A program made the position numbers and the translations under genes. Below are positions 1 to 6,268 of a DNA stretch of 6,709 bases, piece after piece; the first letter of the stretch is position 1, and each line of letters starts with the position of its first letter. The DNA is from Gemmatimonadaceae bacterium (lineage in GTDB: Bacteria > Gemmatimonadota > Gemmatimonadetes > Gemmatimonadales > Gemmatimonadaceae), in NCBI GenBank assembly GCA_017881545.1, contig JADGQU010000125.1, positions 1-6,709 on the forward strand, given 5' to 3'. The notes beneath the pieces were generated by a model, which did not search any database, had not been told where the DNA came from, and saw only the letters and a program-made list of their open reading frames with translations.

Positions 1-717
1 GCCGCCGGACTTGGCCGCGTTGTTGTAGTCCTTCTGATTGAGATAGACCTTCGCGAGCAGCGAAGTCGCGGCGCCGGAAGTGGCGCGTCCAAGGTCCGCT
101 CCGGAGTAAGACGGCGGAAGATCGGCCATCGCTGTCTGCAGGTCACTCACGATCAAAGCATAGATCTGAGCGGTTGGGGTTCGGGCGATCTTGGCATCGG
201 CCACCGACTTCGCCTCGTGCTCCATCAACGGGACGTCGCCGAACATCCGGACAAGCTGGAAGTACATCAGCGCGCGCAGGTAGTGCGCCTCGCCGAGCAC
301 GCGATTGCGCTCGGTGACATCCATTACGATCGGTGGTACACGGTCGAGGACGATGTTCGCCTTGTTGATCGTGATGTAGGCGTTGGTCCACAGGTCGTCG
401 ATCGACCAGAGCGTCGGATCGAAGGTATAGGATGCGAGCTGGTGTCCGTCCGCCCCGTAGTTCGGGGTGGCGAAGGCGTCGTCCGAGGCAACGTCGGACT
501 CGTACCAGACCCAGAAGTACACCCACTGTGACTGCGCGTATACCGAGTTGACAGCCGAGACCGCGTCAGCGGCCGACCGGTAGAAGTTTTCGGGTGCGAG
601 TACGTCGGTGGGCTTGGGCTCGAGAAATTGATCGCAGCCCGCGACCGACAGTGCGGTGAGACAGCTTAGAATCGCGGTCTTCCGGCGCAACGAGTTGAGA
701 AGATTATTGGTATTCAT
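1..717 (-). CDS. SusD/RagB-family surface lipoprotein, partial (C-terminal half beyond the left edge)
   Basis: An open frame runs from ATG at 717 to the left edge with no stop, giving 239 residues of a family usually about 450 to 600 long. SusD proteins are lipoproteins that sit on their SusC partner as a lid and capture the substrate at the outer membrane. Visible features are a basic start (RRK at 11-13), a hydrophobic stretch and a lipobox ending VAGC, with the lipidated cysteine at residue 28. Next comes the typical early motif FLEPKPTDVLAPENFY (31-46), then the strongest family signature, GEAHYLRALMYFQLVRMFGD (142-161), followed by VPL. The region 211-236 (GRATSGAATSLLAKVYLNQK and after) is the usual helix that follows. 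The gene starts 23 bases after the susC stop, so the two are surely cotranscribed. The only purine-rich site, GGAG at 731-734, is 13 bases from the ATG, rather far, so translation may be coupled to susC. The substrate cannot be inferred. Confidence 0.96.
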   Translation of the reverse strand, partial: MNTNNLLNSLRRKTAILSCLTALSVAGCDQFLEPKPTDVLAPENFYRSAADAVSAVNSVYAQSQWVYFWVWYESDVASDDAFATPNYGADGHQLASYTFDPTLWSIDDLWTNAYITINKANIVLDRVPPIVMDVTERNRVLGEAHYLRALMYFQLVRMFGDVPLMEHEAKSVADAKIARTPTAQIYALIVSDLQTAMADLPPSYSGADLGRATSGAATSLLAKVYLNQKDYNNAAKSGG

Positions 718-740
718 AGGATTCGCGTGACTCCGTCGCG

Positions 741-3700
741 CTAGAAAGCGGTAGTAAAGCCGAAGATGAACTGTCGTGTCTGGGGATACGTGCCGAAATC
801 GATGCCCTGAGCGAGGACGCTGGTGGCATACTCACTCACCTCCGGATCATACCCGGTGTATTTCGTTTTGGTGAAGAAGTTCTGCGCGCTCAGATAGATC
901 TCCGCGTTCTGAAGATGGCCGGCCCGCGTCGAATGGAGCAGCGATGACGGCAGGCGGTAACCGAGGCGGATGCTCTTGCCACGAATGTACGAGCCATCCT
1001 CGACGAACAGTGTAGATGGTCGTGTGTCGTAAGTGTTGCCGATTTTCGGGATCGGTATGCCGTTGGCCCCTGCGCTTTGTGCGGGTAGCACATCGGTGAG
1101 CTGATTGTTGTTCCCGGCATCATTGGTGAGCAGTGCTCGCGTGATGTTGTAGATCTTGTTTCCCTGCGAGAACTGGAGGAAGACCGAGAGGCCGAAGTTC
1201 CCGAATGTCAAATCGTTGGTGAAGCCACCCGTGTATGTGGGCTCCGCGGTGCCGATGATTTGCTGGTCCGCGGTCGAGATCACACCATCGCCGTTGAGAT
1301 CCGCGTACGTCGGCTGCCCGTTCGACATGCCGCTGTAGACGTAACCGTAAAACGAGTTGATCGGCTGTCCCACCTTGAGAATGGTGGGGTTCTGATTGGC
1401 CCCCGCGCCGACGCCGACTGGCCCAACGATCTGCGAGTCCGCCCCGATGTTGAGCACCTTGTTGCGGTTCCAGGCGATGTTGAACCCGGAGGTCCACCCG
1501 AGCGCCCCAGTGGTGTTCACGGTGTTGAGAGAAAGCTCGACGCCGCGATTGCGAACGCTGCCGATGTTCTGAAGCTGTGAGCTGTAGCCGAGGTTGGCGG
1601 GGACGGCGACCTCGAGGAGAAGATCCCGGGTTGTCTTATTGTAGACATCGCCGGTGAGCAGCAGTCGGCTTCGCAGCAGGGAGACGTCGAGTCCGATGTT
1701 GCCCTGACTGGTGCTCTCCCATTTGAGATTGGGGTTGGCCAATGTACTCGGGCTGTAGCCGACGACCTTGACGCCGTTGAACAGGTAAGTGGAGCTGCCC
1801 AGCGTCGCGAGCGCCCGGTAGTTACCGATGTCCTGGTTCCCGGTTTTTCCAATACTCGCGCGCAGCTTCAGATCGTCGAACCATCCAAGTCGCCTCACGA
1901 ACGACTCGTCTGACAAGCGCCAGGCGATTGCAGCGGACGGGAAGTAACCGTACTGGTTACCGGAGCCGAATTTAGAGGACCCATCGACGCGTTCGGTGAC
2001 AGTGAAGAGGAACCGGTCGACGAGGTTCCAGTTCGCGCGGGCGAAATAGGAAGCGAGCGATGAATGTGGCGCCCCCGTCCAGACCCCGATGAATGTTCCA
2101 GCGGTGTTGAGTCCGTTCTGCGCGAGCGCGTCGGTGACGAAGTTCTGCCCCGTGCCCGCCACGTTATCGGAGTTGGTGCGCTGGAGGGTGACGCCGCCGA
2201 GCAGATCCACTGCGTGCAGCATGCCGATCTGTCCCGGCTTGAAGTGCAGCGTGTTCTCACTGAGCCATGTCGTCACCGCAAGCGAGCCGCGACTTCCATA
2301 GCCGCCGGTGGTCACGCCCGGGTAGGTCGTCGATGGAGAATAAAAGTCCTGCATCGAGGACAGGTAGTCGGCTCCGAATGACGACCTGAATGTCAATTGG
2401 GGAAGCAGGTCATACTCGCCGAACACATTGCCGACGAAGCGGTTTTGCTGCTCCTGATTGGTGATCAGCGTGGCAGCCCCGACAGGATTCGAGAAGATCC
2501 GACCGGTAGCAGGGTTCTCCCCGATGAAGAACTCGCTGCCGGACCCGAGCACGCCGAGCGTTGGCGGAGCGGTCAATGCGTTGAGCAGGACGGAGGAAAC
2601 CTCCTGGCCACCGCCACCATTCGGCATCAGGTTCGATTGTGAGCGACTCAAGGTGAAGCGATTACCAACCCGGAACCGGCTGCTGATGTCCTGATCGAGG
2701 TTGAGACGCACGGAGCCACGATTGAGATTGGTGTTCAGAATGACACCGTCCTGCCGGAGCAGGTTCCCGGAGACATAGTAGTGCGTGTCATTGTCACCGC
2801 CTGAGAACGACGCCTCGACGTTGGTGAGCGGAGCAGATCGGAAGATTGCGTCTTGCCAGTCGGTGTTAGGAAGCGCGGCGATCTCTGCCGCCGTATATAG
2901 CGGAGGCTGACCGCCGTTCACGCGGGCGGCGTTGGCATAATCGGCGAACTGCTGCGCATTGAGAAGCGAGAGCCGATGCCGCACTGCCTGCATGCCATGG
3001 TAGGCATTGAGCGTTACTGTGTTCTCTCCCGAGCGCCCGCGCTTGGTGGTAATCAGGATGACGCCGTTCGACGCGCGTGCACCGTAGATCGCCGTCGCCG
3101 ATGCATCCTTCAGTATGTCGATGGATTCGATGTCGGATGGATTGAGCGCGGCGAGGGGATTCATACCGCTCACACCCTGAGTCTCGAGCGTAAAGGTGTT
3201 CGTGCCGTCGGCACTGGCTGCGATCGGAACCCCATCGATGACGTACAGCGGATCGTTGCCTGCCGCGATGGAGTTGCCGCCGCGAATTCTTACCGCGGCG
3301 CTCGTACCGGGTTGGCCGCTGCCGGTGGTCACCTGAACGCCGGCCACTCTCCCTTGCAGTGCCTGCTCCACGGACGCCACCGGGATGCTTTGAATCTGAT
3401 CCGAAGTTACTGACCCAACAGCACCGGTGAGATCGCGACGGCGCTGTGTCCCATAGCCGATGGTGACCACTTCGCTAAGACTGACCGCCAGCACACGAAG
3501 CGAGAAGTTGGCAGTCACCGTCTCGCTGGTCGTCACCACAACGGCGGCGCTGTCGCGTGAAAACCCAATGCGCTGGACGTAGACTGTATGCGGACCCTCC
3601 GGCACGCCGGCGATCGAATAGGTGCCATCGGAGCCAGTCGAGGCGCGGAGGCGCGTGCCGCCCACCGAGACCGTCGCGTCGCTCACCGGCTCAGTGGTAC

Positions 3701-4160
3701 CGGCTATGGTGACGTGGCCGGTGATGTTGCCACTGACGTCGGCATGAACCGAAGCTGACGTCGCAGGTACGAGGGCCAAGTGTCCATCAGTGGATACCCA
3801 CAACTCGACGTTGACGTCCGCGAGCAATTCATAAAAGGCGCTCAGGACGCTGCCGTTGCGCACGTCGATTGAGACGACGCGGTCAAGAGGCACCACTGCC
3901 CTGCTGTACGAGAGCGCCGCGCCGGCGCGAGACGCGATCTGCTGGAGGGCGTGTTCGAGTGTCACGTCGTGAAGCTGAAGGGTGATCGCCTGTCGTAGGA
4001 GGACGGGCGCGTCACTCTCGTCGATGGCCGAGGCGAAACGAACGATGTAGGTGGTTTGCCGCGTGACGAACGGCTGCTGGGCTACCGCGACAGAGCTCAC
4101 GGTGAGCAGGGTGATTGCCATGAGCGACCGTGCGATGGTCGTACGAATTAGAGACTGCAT
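741..4160 (-). CDS. SusC/RagA-family TonB-dependent outer-membrane receptor with N-terminal STN signalling domain
   Basis: This 1139-residue protein imports substrate across the outer membrane using TonB energy. Residues 1-27 form a signal peptide with an AVA|QQ cleavage site. Residues 59-131 match an STN (secretin/TonB short N-terminal) domain, 144-223 a carboxypeptidase-regulatory-like beta domain, and 228-375 the plug, which opens with LSEVVTIGYGTQRRRDLTG and ends with the SusC signature IESIDILKDASATAIYGARA (344-363) and GVILITTKRG. The barrel follows, with family motifs such as YGYFPSAAIAWRLSDE, LANPNLKWEST and QNIGSVRNRGVEL. An EF-hand-like loop DLNGDGVISTAD lies at 954-965. The protein ends in phenylalanine, as barrel proteins do. 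The open frame reaches back to 4514, but ATG at 4160 is chosen because it has a perfect Shine-Dalgarno and starts a clear signal peptide, while the extra 118 residues overlap the FecR gene and resemble nothing. The length exceeds a plain SusC by roughly the STN domain, which marks a signal-transducing receptor paired with the FecR and sigma genes just upstream. Confidence 0.97.
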   Translation of the reverse strand: MQSLIRTTIARSLMAITLLTVSSVAVAQQPFVTRQTTYIVRFASAIDESDAPVLLRQAITLQLHDVTLEHALQQIASRAGAALSYSRAVVPLDRVVSIDVRNGSVLSAFYELLADVNVELWVSTDGHLALVPATSASVHADVSGNITGHVTIAGTTEPVSDATVSVGGTRLRASTGSDGTYSIAGVPEGPHTVYVQRIGFSRDSAAVVVTTSETVTANFSLRVLAVSLSEVVTIGYGTQRRRDLTGAVGSVTSDQIQSIPVASVEQALQGRVAGVQVTTGSGQPGTSAAVRIRGGNSIAAGNDPLYVIDGVPIAASADGTNTFTLETQGVSGMNPLAALNPSDIESIDILKDASATAIYGARASNGVILITTKRGRSGENTVTLNAYHGMQAVRHRLSLLNAQQFADYANAARVNGGQPPLYTAAEIAALPNTDWQDAIFRSAPLTNVEASFSGGDNDTHYYVSGNLLRQDGVILNTNLNRGSVRLNLDQDISSRFRVGNRFTLSRSQSNLMPNGGGGQEVSSVLLNALTAPPTLGVLGSGSEFFIGENPATGRIFSNPVGAATLITNQEQQNRFVGNVFGEYDLLPQLTFRSSFGADYLSSMQDFYSPSTTYPGVTTGGYGSRGSLAVTTWLSENTLHFKPGQIGMLHAVDLLGGVTLQRTNSDNVAGTGQNFVTDALAQNGLNTAGTFIGVWTGAPHSSLASYFARANWNLVDRFLFTVTERVDGSSKFGSGNQYGYFPSAAIAWRLSDESFVRRLGWFDDLKLRASIGKTGNQDIGNYRALATLGSSTYLFNGVKVVGYSPSTLANPNLKWESTSQGNIGLDVSLLRSRLLLTGDVYNKTTRDLLLEVAVPANLGYSSQLQNIGSVRNRGVELSLNTVNTTGALGWTSGFNIAWNRNKVLNIGADSQIVGPVGVGAGANQNPTILKVGQPINSFYGYVYSGMSNGQPTYADLNGDGVISTADQQIIGTAEPTYTGGFTNDLTFGNFGLSVFLQFSQGNKIYNITRALLTNDAGNNNQLTDVLPAQSAGANGIPIPKIGNTYDTRPSTLFVEDGSYIRGKSIRLGYRLPSSLLHSTRAGHLQNAEIYLSAQNFFTKTKYTGYDPEVSEYATSVLAQGIDFGTYPQTRQFIFGFTTAF

Positions 4161-4165
4161 GTAGC

Positions 4166-4173
4166 TTCCTCCC
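4166..4173 (-). promoter_or_regulatory. Strong Shine-Dalgarno site of susC
   Basis: The minus strand reads GGGAGGAA here, with seven bases between GGGAGG and the ATG at 4160. This fixes the susC start and excludes the longer frame. It is the best ribosome-binding site in the window. The two regulators and susD have weak or distant ones, which suggests that the receptor is made in much larger amounts than its regulators. Confidence 0.85.
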
Positions 4174-4188
4174 GAATGCTGGGGCGAT

Positions 4189-4206
4189 TGATCGCGATGA
4201 TCATGA
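4189..4206. repeat. Cluster of overlapping short palindromes in the FecR-susC spacer
   Basis: The 71-base spacer between the FecR stop and the susC start contains ATCGCGAT (4191-4198), ATGATCAT (4197-4204) and TCATGA (4201-4206). All are perfect palindromes and overlap one another. TGATC (4189-4193) and GATCA (4199-4203) also form an inverted pair around GCGAT. The position, 28 to 45 bases before susC, suits an operator or part of a promoter. There is no T-tract, so it is not a terminator. I recognise no known regulator site; chance remains possible. Confidence 0.3.
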
Positions 4207-4231
4207 CACAACGTGGTTACGGGCATTGGTG

Positions 4232-5395
4232 TTATCGCGCGCGGCGGGCCGCGGCGGGTGAATGCGAGGATGGCGTCAGGCCGCCGATCCTCTCCAGCGT
4301 GACGCGCTCGCCGGCGCGCTGCACTCGAAGACCGAGCGTGGCCGCGACGAGATCGACCGACGAGCGAAACGAGACGTCGGTCAGTACTCCCGTGAACGGG
4401 AGCGTACCGAGTCTTGGATCGGCGAGCTGCACGTCGGCGTCGTGCCAGCGCCGCAGCTCGGCGATCACGGTGGCGAGTGGCGCGTCGTGGAACACGAGGC
4501 GGCCATCGAGCCACGCGAGAAGTGCGTCGACGGCGACGCCGTGCGTGAGGCTCGAGGTGCCGTCGATTCCGAGGCGACCGACATCGCCTGCATCGAGACG
4601 GCCGACGCCGCTCATGGCGACCGCTCCGCTGCGGACCACGACCTGCACGGCCCGATCCTCAGCGTAACTGCGCACTGCAAAGTCGGTCCCAACGTCGCGC
4701 GCGATCGCCGTCCCCGCGTAAACGATGAACGGGCGGCTCTCGTCGTGCTTCACCTCGAAGTATCCCTGACCTTCAAGGTACACGGAGCGTTCCTTTTCGC
4801 CGTAGTCGGCAGCGACACGTATATGACTCGCTGGCGCGAGACGAATGCGTGTTCCATCGGAGAGCCGGAGCTCGGCGCGCTCTCGATTGGCGGTGGCGAA
4901 AGTTTCCTCAGGAGGGCGGGACTCCGCCGGGGCTGTGTCCTTACGCGCAACGCGAAATACGGAGACAATGACGAGGCCGGCGGCTGCCGTCGCGACAATG
5001 ATTCGCCAGCCGGAGCCATTCCGGCGCGACGGCAGAAGCGCGAAGAGATGGCGCCCTTTCGAGCCCGCGACCTGACGGCCTCTCGAGGAAGCACCGGGAA
5101 GAGTATGCGAATCACTCTCGGTTTCGCGCATCCGGCCTCGCAACCGCACCCAGGATTCTCGGGCATCGGGTGCAGCTGGACGTGACCGCTCTTCTTCCAG
5201 ATCCGCCAGAAACGAGGCTAACGCCACGGCGAGGTCGGGGCGCGCCATCAGATGGCGGCGGACAATAGCGTCCTCCGCCTCCGTGCATTCGTGCGCCAGA
5301 TAGCGATCGAGCAGCTCGGTGTCGATGTCGTCGCCCGGCATCCGATCAGACACGGTTGCGGACGGGCAGACTGCGATCTCGAACATGTTCCACAC
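4232..5395 (-). CDS. FecR-family transmembrane anti-sigma factor with C-terminal DUF4974-like domain
   Basis: Up to 387 residues. FecR proteins hold an ECF sigma factor at the inner membrane and pass on the signal from a TonB-dependent receptor. A cytoplasmic helical part lies at about 24-70 (DTELLDRYLAHECTEAEDAI), the probable sigma-binding region. A polar linker precedes one membrane span, WRIIVATAAAGLVIVSVF (130-147), after RR. The periplasmic FecR domain follows at about 170-262 (RAELRLSDGTRIRLAPASHI, then VYLEGQGYFEV and VGTDFAVRSY). A DUF4974-like module at about 298-368 (GRLVFHDAPLATVIAELRRW) is the part expected to meet the receptor STN domain. The gene lies between its sigma factor and its receptor, 71 bases before susC. 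The start is uncertain: GTG at 5395 is the longest option, ATG at 5386 and ATG at 5341 also fit, and none has a good Shine-Dalgarno. Family likeness begins only at about residue 22, so 5341 may be the true start. Confidence 0.94.
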   Translation of the reverse strand: MWNMFEIAVCPSATVSDRMPGDDIDTELLDRYLAHECTEAEDAIVRRHLMARPDLAVALASFLADLEEERSRPAAPDARESWVRLRGRMRETESDSHTLPGASSRGRQVAGSKGRHLFALLPSRRNGSGWRIIVATAAAGLVIVSVFRVARKDTAPAESRPPEETFATANRERAELRLSDGTRIRLAPASHIRVAADYGEKERSVYLEGQGYFEVKHDESRPFIVYAGTAIARDVGTDFAVRSYAEDRAVQVVVRSGAVAMSGVGRLDAGDVGRLGIDGTSSLTHGVAVDALLAWLDGRLVFHDAPLATVIAELRRWHDADVQLADPRLGTLPFTGVLTDVSFRSSVDLVAATLGLRVQRAGERVTLERIGGLTPSSHSPAAARRAR

Positions 5396-5405
5396 ATGTA
5401 CGTAC
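5381..5405. repeat. Palindromic repeats at the 5' end of the FecR gene
   Basis: GAACATGTTC (5381-5390) is a perfect 10-base palindrome. Its core ACATGT recurs at 5394-5399, eleven bases (about one helical turn) away, and GTACGTAC (5398-5405) is another palindrome. The cluster overlaps the two upstream candidate starts of the FecR gene. If the gene in fact starts at 5341, the cluster would be non-coding and could be an operator. No known regulator is assigned. Confidence 0.25.
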
Positions 5406-5445
5406 CGCGAACAGCCGCAGCGTTACACTTCGCTACGAACGCGAC

Positions 5446-6096
5446 TTAGTGGCGGGCGAGCTCGAGCAGGGAGACGAGGTCGGCGCGAGCTCGGCTCAAC
5501 AGCGTCCGGACCGCTTCCGGAGTTGTGCCAAGCACACGCGCGATCTCGAGCGATGACATGTCATGTTTCCAGCGAAGCGTCATGGCGATGCGCCGCCGTT
5601 CGGGAAGCTCGGCGATCGCGTGGACGACCGCCTGGTCGATTTCCTCGGCTTCGAGCGCGAGCTGCGGGTCCGTCGGAGGCGTGCCCATCGTCGTGGCATC
5701 GACCCTGGCGCTTCCAGACGTTTGGCCGATCGCGACCGAAGCTCGACTACCTTCCCACGCTCCCCCTCCTGGCGCGCGCGCATTCGCGCCGGTCGTTCGC
5801 GTGACCACTCGCTCATGCCGAAGGTAATTCAGCGCCAGATGGCGAACCGACGCGTACAGCCACGCTCGCACACGCGTGTTGACTTCCCATGTCGCGCGTG
5901 TTCCCCAGACGGCGAGAAACACGTCCTGGACCAGCTCCTCTGCTACGTCCCGCGAGCGAACGTGAGCGTAAGCGAAGCGCCACAGCTCGTCGTGGTGAGC
6001 CAGATAAAGCAACTCGAATGCGGCCTCGTCTCCACGGCGAATACGGGGGACCAGATTCGATTCATTGTCGTCCACTGGGGCGGAAGCCTTATTCAC
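5446..6096 (-). CDS. ECF (group 4) RNA polymerase sigma factor, FecI-like
   Basis: This 216-residue protein has only sigma regions 2 and 4, as ECF factors do. Region 2 covers about 15-97 and contains the core-binding motif AEELVQDVFLAVW (52-64) and the -10 recognition helix RVRAWLYASVRHLALNYLRH (75-94). Region 4 covers about 155-208, with LPERRRIAMTLRW and the helix-turn-helix SSLEIARVLGTTPEAVRTLL (181-200), which reads the -35 element. The linker between them (about 98-152) is long and rich in Gly, Ala, Ser and Thr. The start is GTG at 6096. No ATG lies in frame before region 2, another GTG at 6075 is possible, and no convincing Shine-Dalgarno is seen. The stop is 50 bases before the longest FecR start. 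The gene order sigma, anti-sigma, receptor, SusD predicts that FecR controls this factor and that it drives susCD, perhaps also itself. Neither control is shown by sequence alone. Confidence 0.95.
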   Translation of the reverse strand: MNKASAPVDDNESNLVPRIRRGDEAAFELLYLAHHDELWRFAYAHVRSRDVAEELVQDVFLAVWGTRATWEVNTRVRAWLYASVRHLALNYLRHERVVTRTTGANARAPGGGAWEGSRASVAIGQTSGSARVDATTMGTPPTDPQLALEAEEIDQAVVHAIAELPERRRIAMTLRWKHDMSSLEIARVLGTTPEAVRTLLSRARADLVSLLELARH

Positions 6097-6149
6097 AGCG
6101 GGGCCATCCGAAAGGCGAGAAGAGACAACTTCAGGGGTCTTTCGCGAAC

Positions 6150-6160
6150 ATTAGTATTAG
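6150..6160 (-). promoter_or_regulatory. Possible -10 region upstream of the sigma gene
   Basis: The minus strand reads CTAATACTAAT here, an AT-only island after its first base in otherwise GC-rich sequence, about 54 bases before the GTG start. TAATACT resembles a housekeeping -10 box. No good -35 hexamer stands 16-18 bases upstream, so this is only a weak candidate. The palindrome TTCGCGAA (6141-6148) follows directly and might be an operator. Confidence 0.22.
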
Positions 6161-6161
6161 G

Positions 6162-6180
6162 GATCGGAATGCGCCACCTC
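6162..6180 (-). repeat. Copy B of a two-block direct repeat upstream of the sigma gene
   Basis: The minus strand reads GAGGTGGCG, a two-base spacer (CA), then TTCCGATC. The same two blocks in the same order and orientation occur at 6217-6241 with an eight-base spacer. A shared TTCGCG follows both copies (6143-6148 here). The repeat lies just upstream of the possible -10 region. Confidence 0.5.
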
Positions 6181-6216
6181 ACGGTCGAGGACCCGAGCAA
6201 CACCCGCGAAGACAGT

Positions 6217-6241
6217 GATCGGAAGCGGCGTACGCCACCTC
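6217..6241 (-). repeat. Copy A of a two-block direct repeat upstream of the sigma gene
   Basis: The minus strand reads GAGGTGGCG, an eight-base spacer, then TTCCGATC. Both blocks match copy B at 6162-6180 exactly, and only the spacer differs (eight versus two bases). TTCGCG at 6205-6210 is a possible third shared block. The spacer and its flanks form the perfect palindrome GGCGTACGCC (6227-6236). The copy begins 12 bases after the LytTR stop codon. Confidence 0.5.
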
Positions 6242-6268
6242 GCTGAACTTCGGTTAGATGGCGAGGTG
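6236..6268. repeat. Inverted repeat spanning the LytTR stop codon
   Basis: CACCTCGC (6236-6243) and GCGAGGTG (6261-6268) are perfect eight-base complements around a 17-base loop that holds the TAA stop at 6254-6256. In the transcript this could form a GC-rich hairpin at the gene end. No run of T follows on the minus strand, so an ordinary intrinsic terminator is not supported. Its left arm overlaps copy A of the direct repeat. Confidence 0.35.

Noticed and set aside
4161..4514. N-terminal extension of the susC frame by 118 residues
   Set aside because: It overlaps the well-supported FecR gene, is Arg/Ala-rich without family likeness, and would bury a clear signal peptide and a perfect Shine-Dalgarno at 4160.
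4262..5185. 307-residue plus-strand open frame
   Set aside because: It lies wholly opposite the FecR gene. Its translation has no recognisable domain and is explained by the codon bias of GC-rich DNA.
5381..5390. GAACATGTTC as a Gram-positive-type LexA (SOS) box
   Set aside because: That box needs four bases between GAAC and GTTC; here there are two, and nothing nearby is linked to DNA repair.
741..5395. Iron-citrate (FecRA-type) uptake
   Set aside because: The regulators are FecI/FecR-like, but the receptor is clearly SusC with a SusD partner, so the substrate is more likely a glycan, peptide or other large nutrient than a siderophore.
5563..6246. 227-residue plus-strand open frame
   Set aside because: It is mostly opposite the sigma gene, with no domain, no plausible start signal and an Arg-rich translation typical of antisense frames.
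6243..6251. Minus-strand GAAGTTCAG as a LytTR binding half-site
   Set aside because: It is close to the published LytR-type half-site pattern, but no second half-site stands at the required spacing of about ten to thirteen bases.
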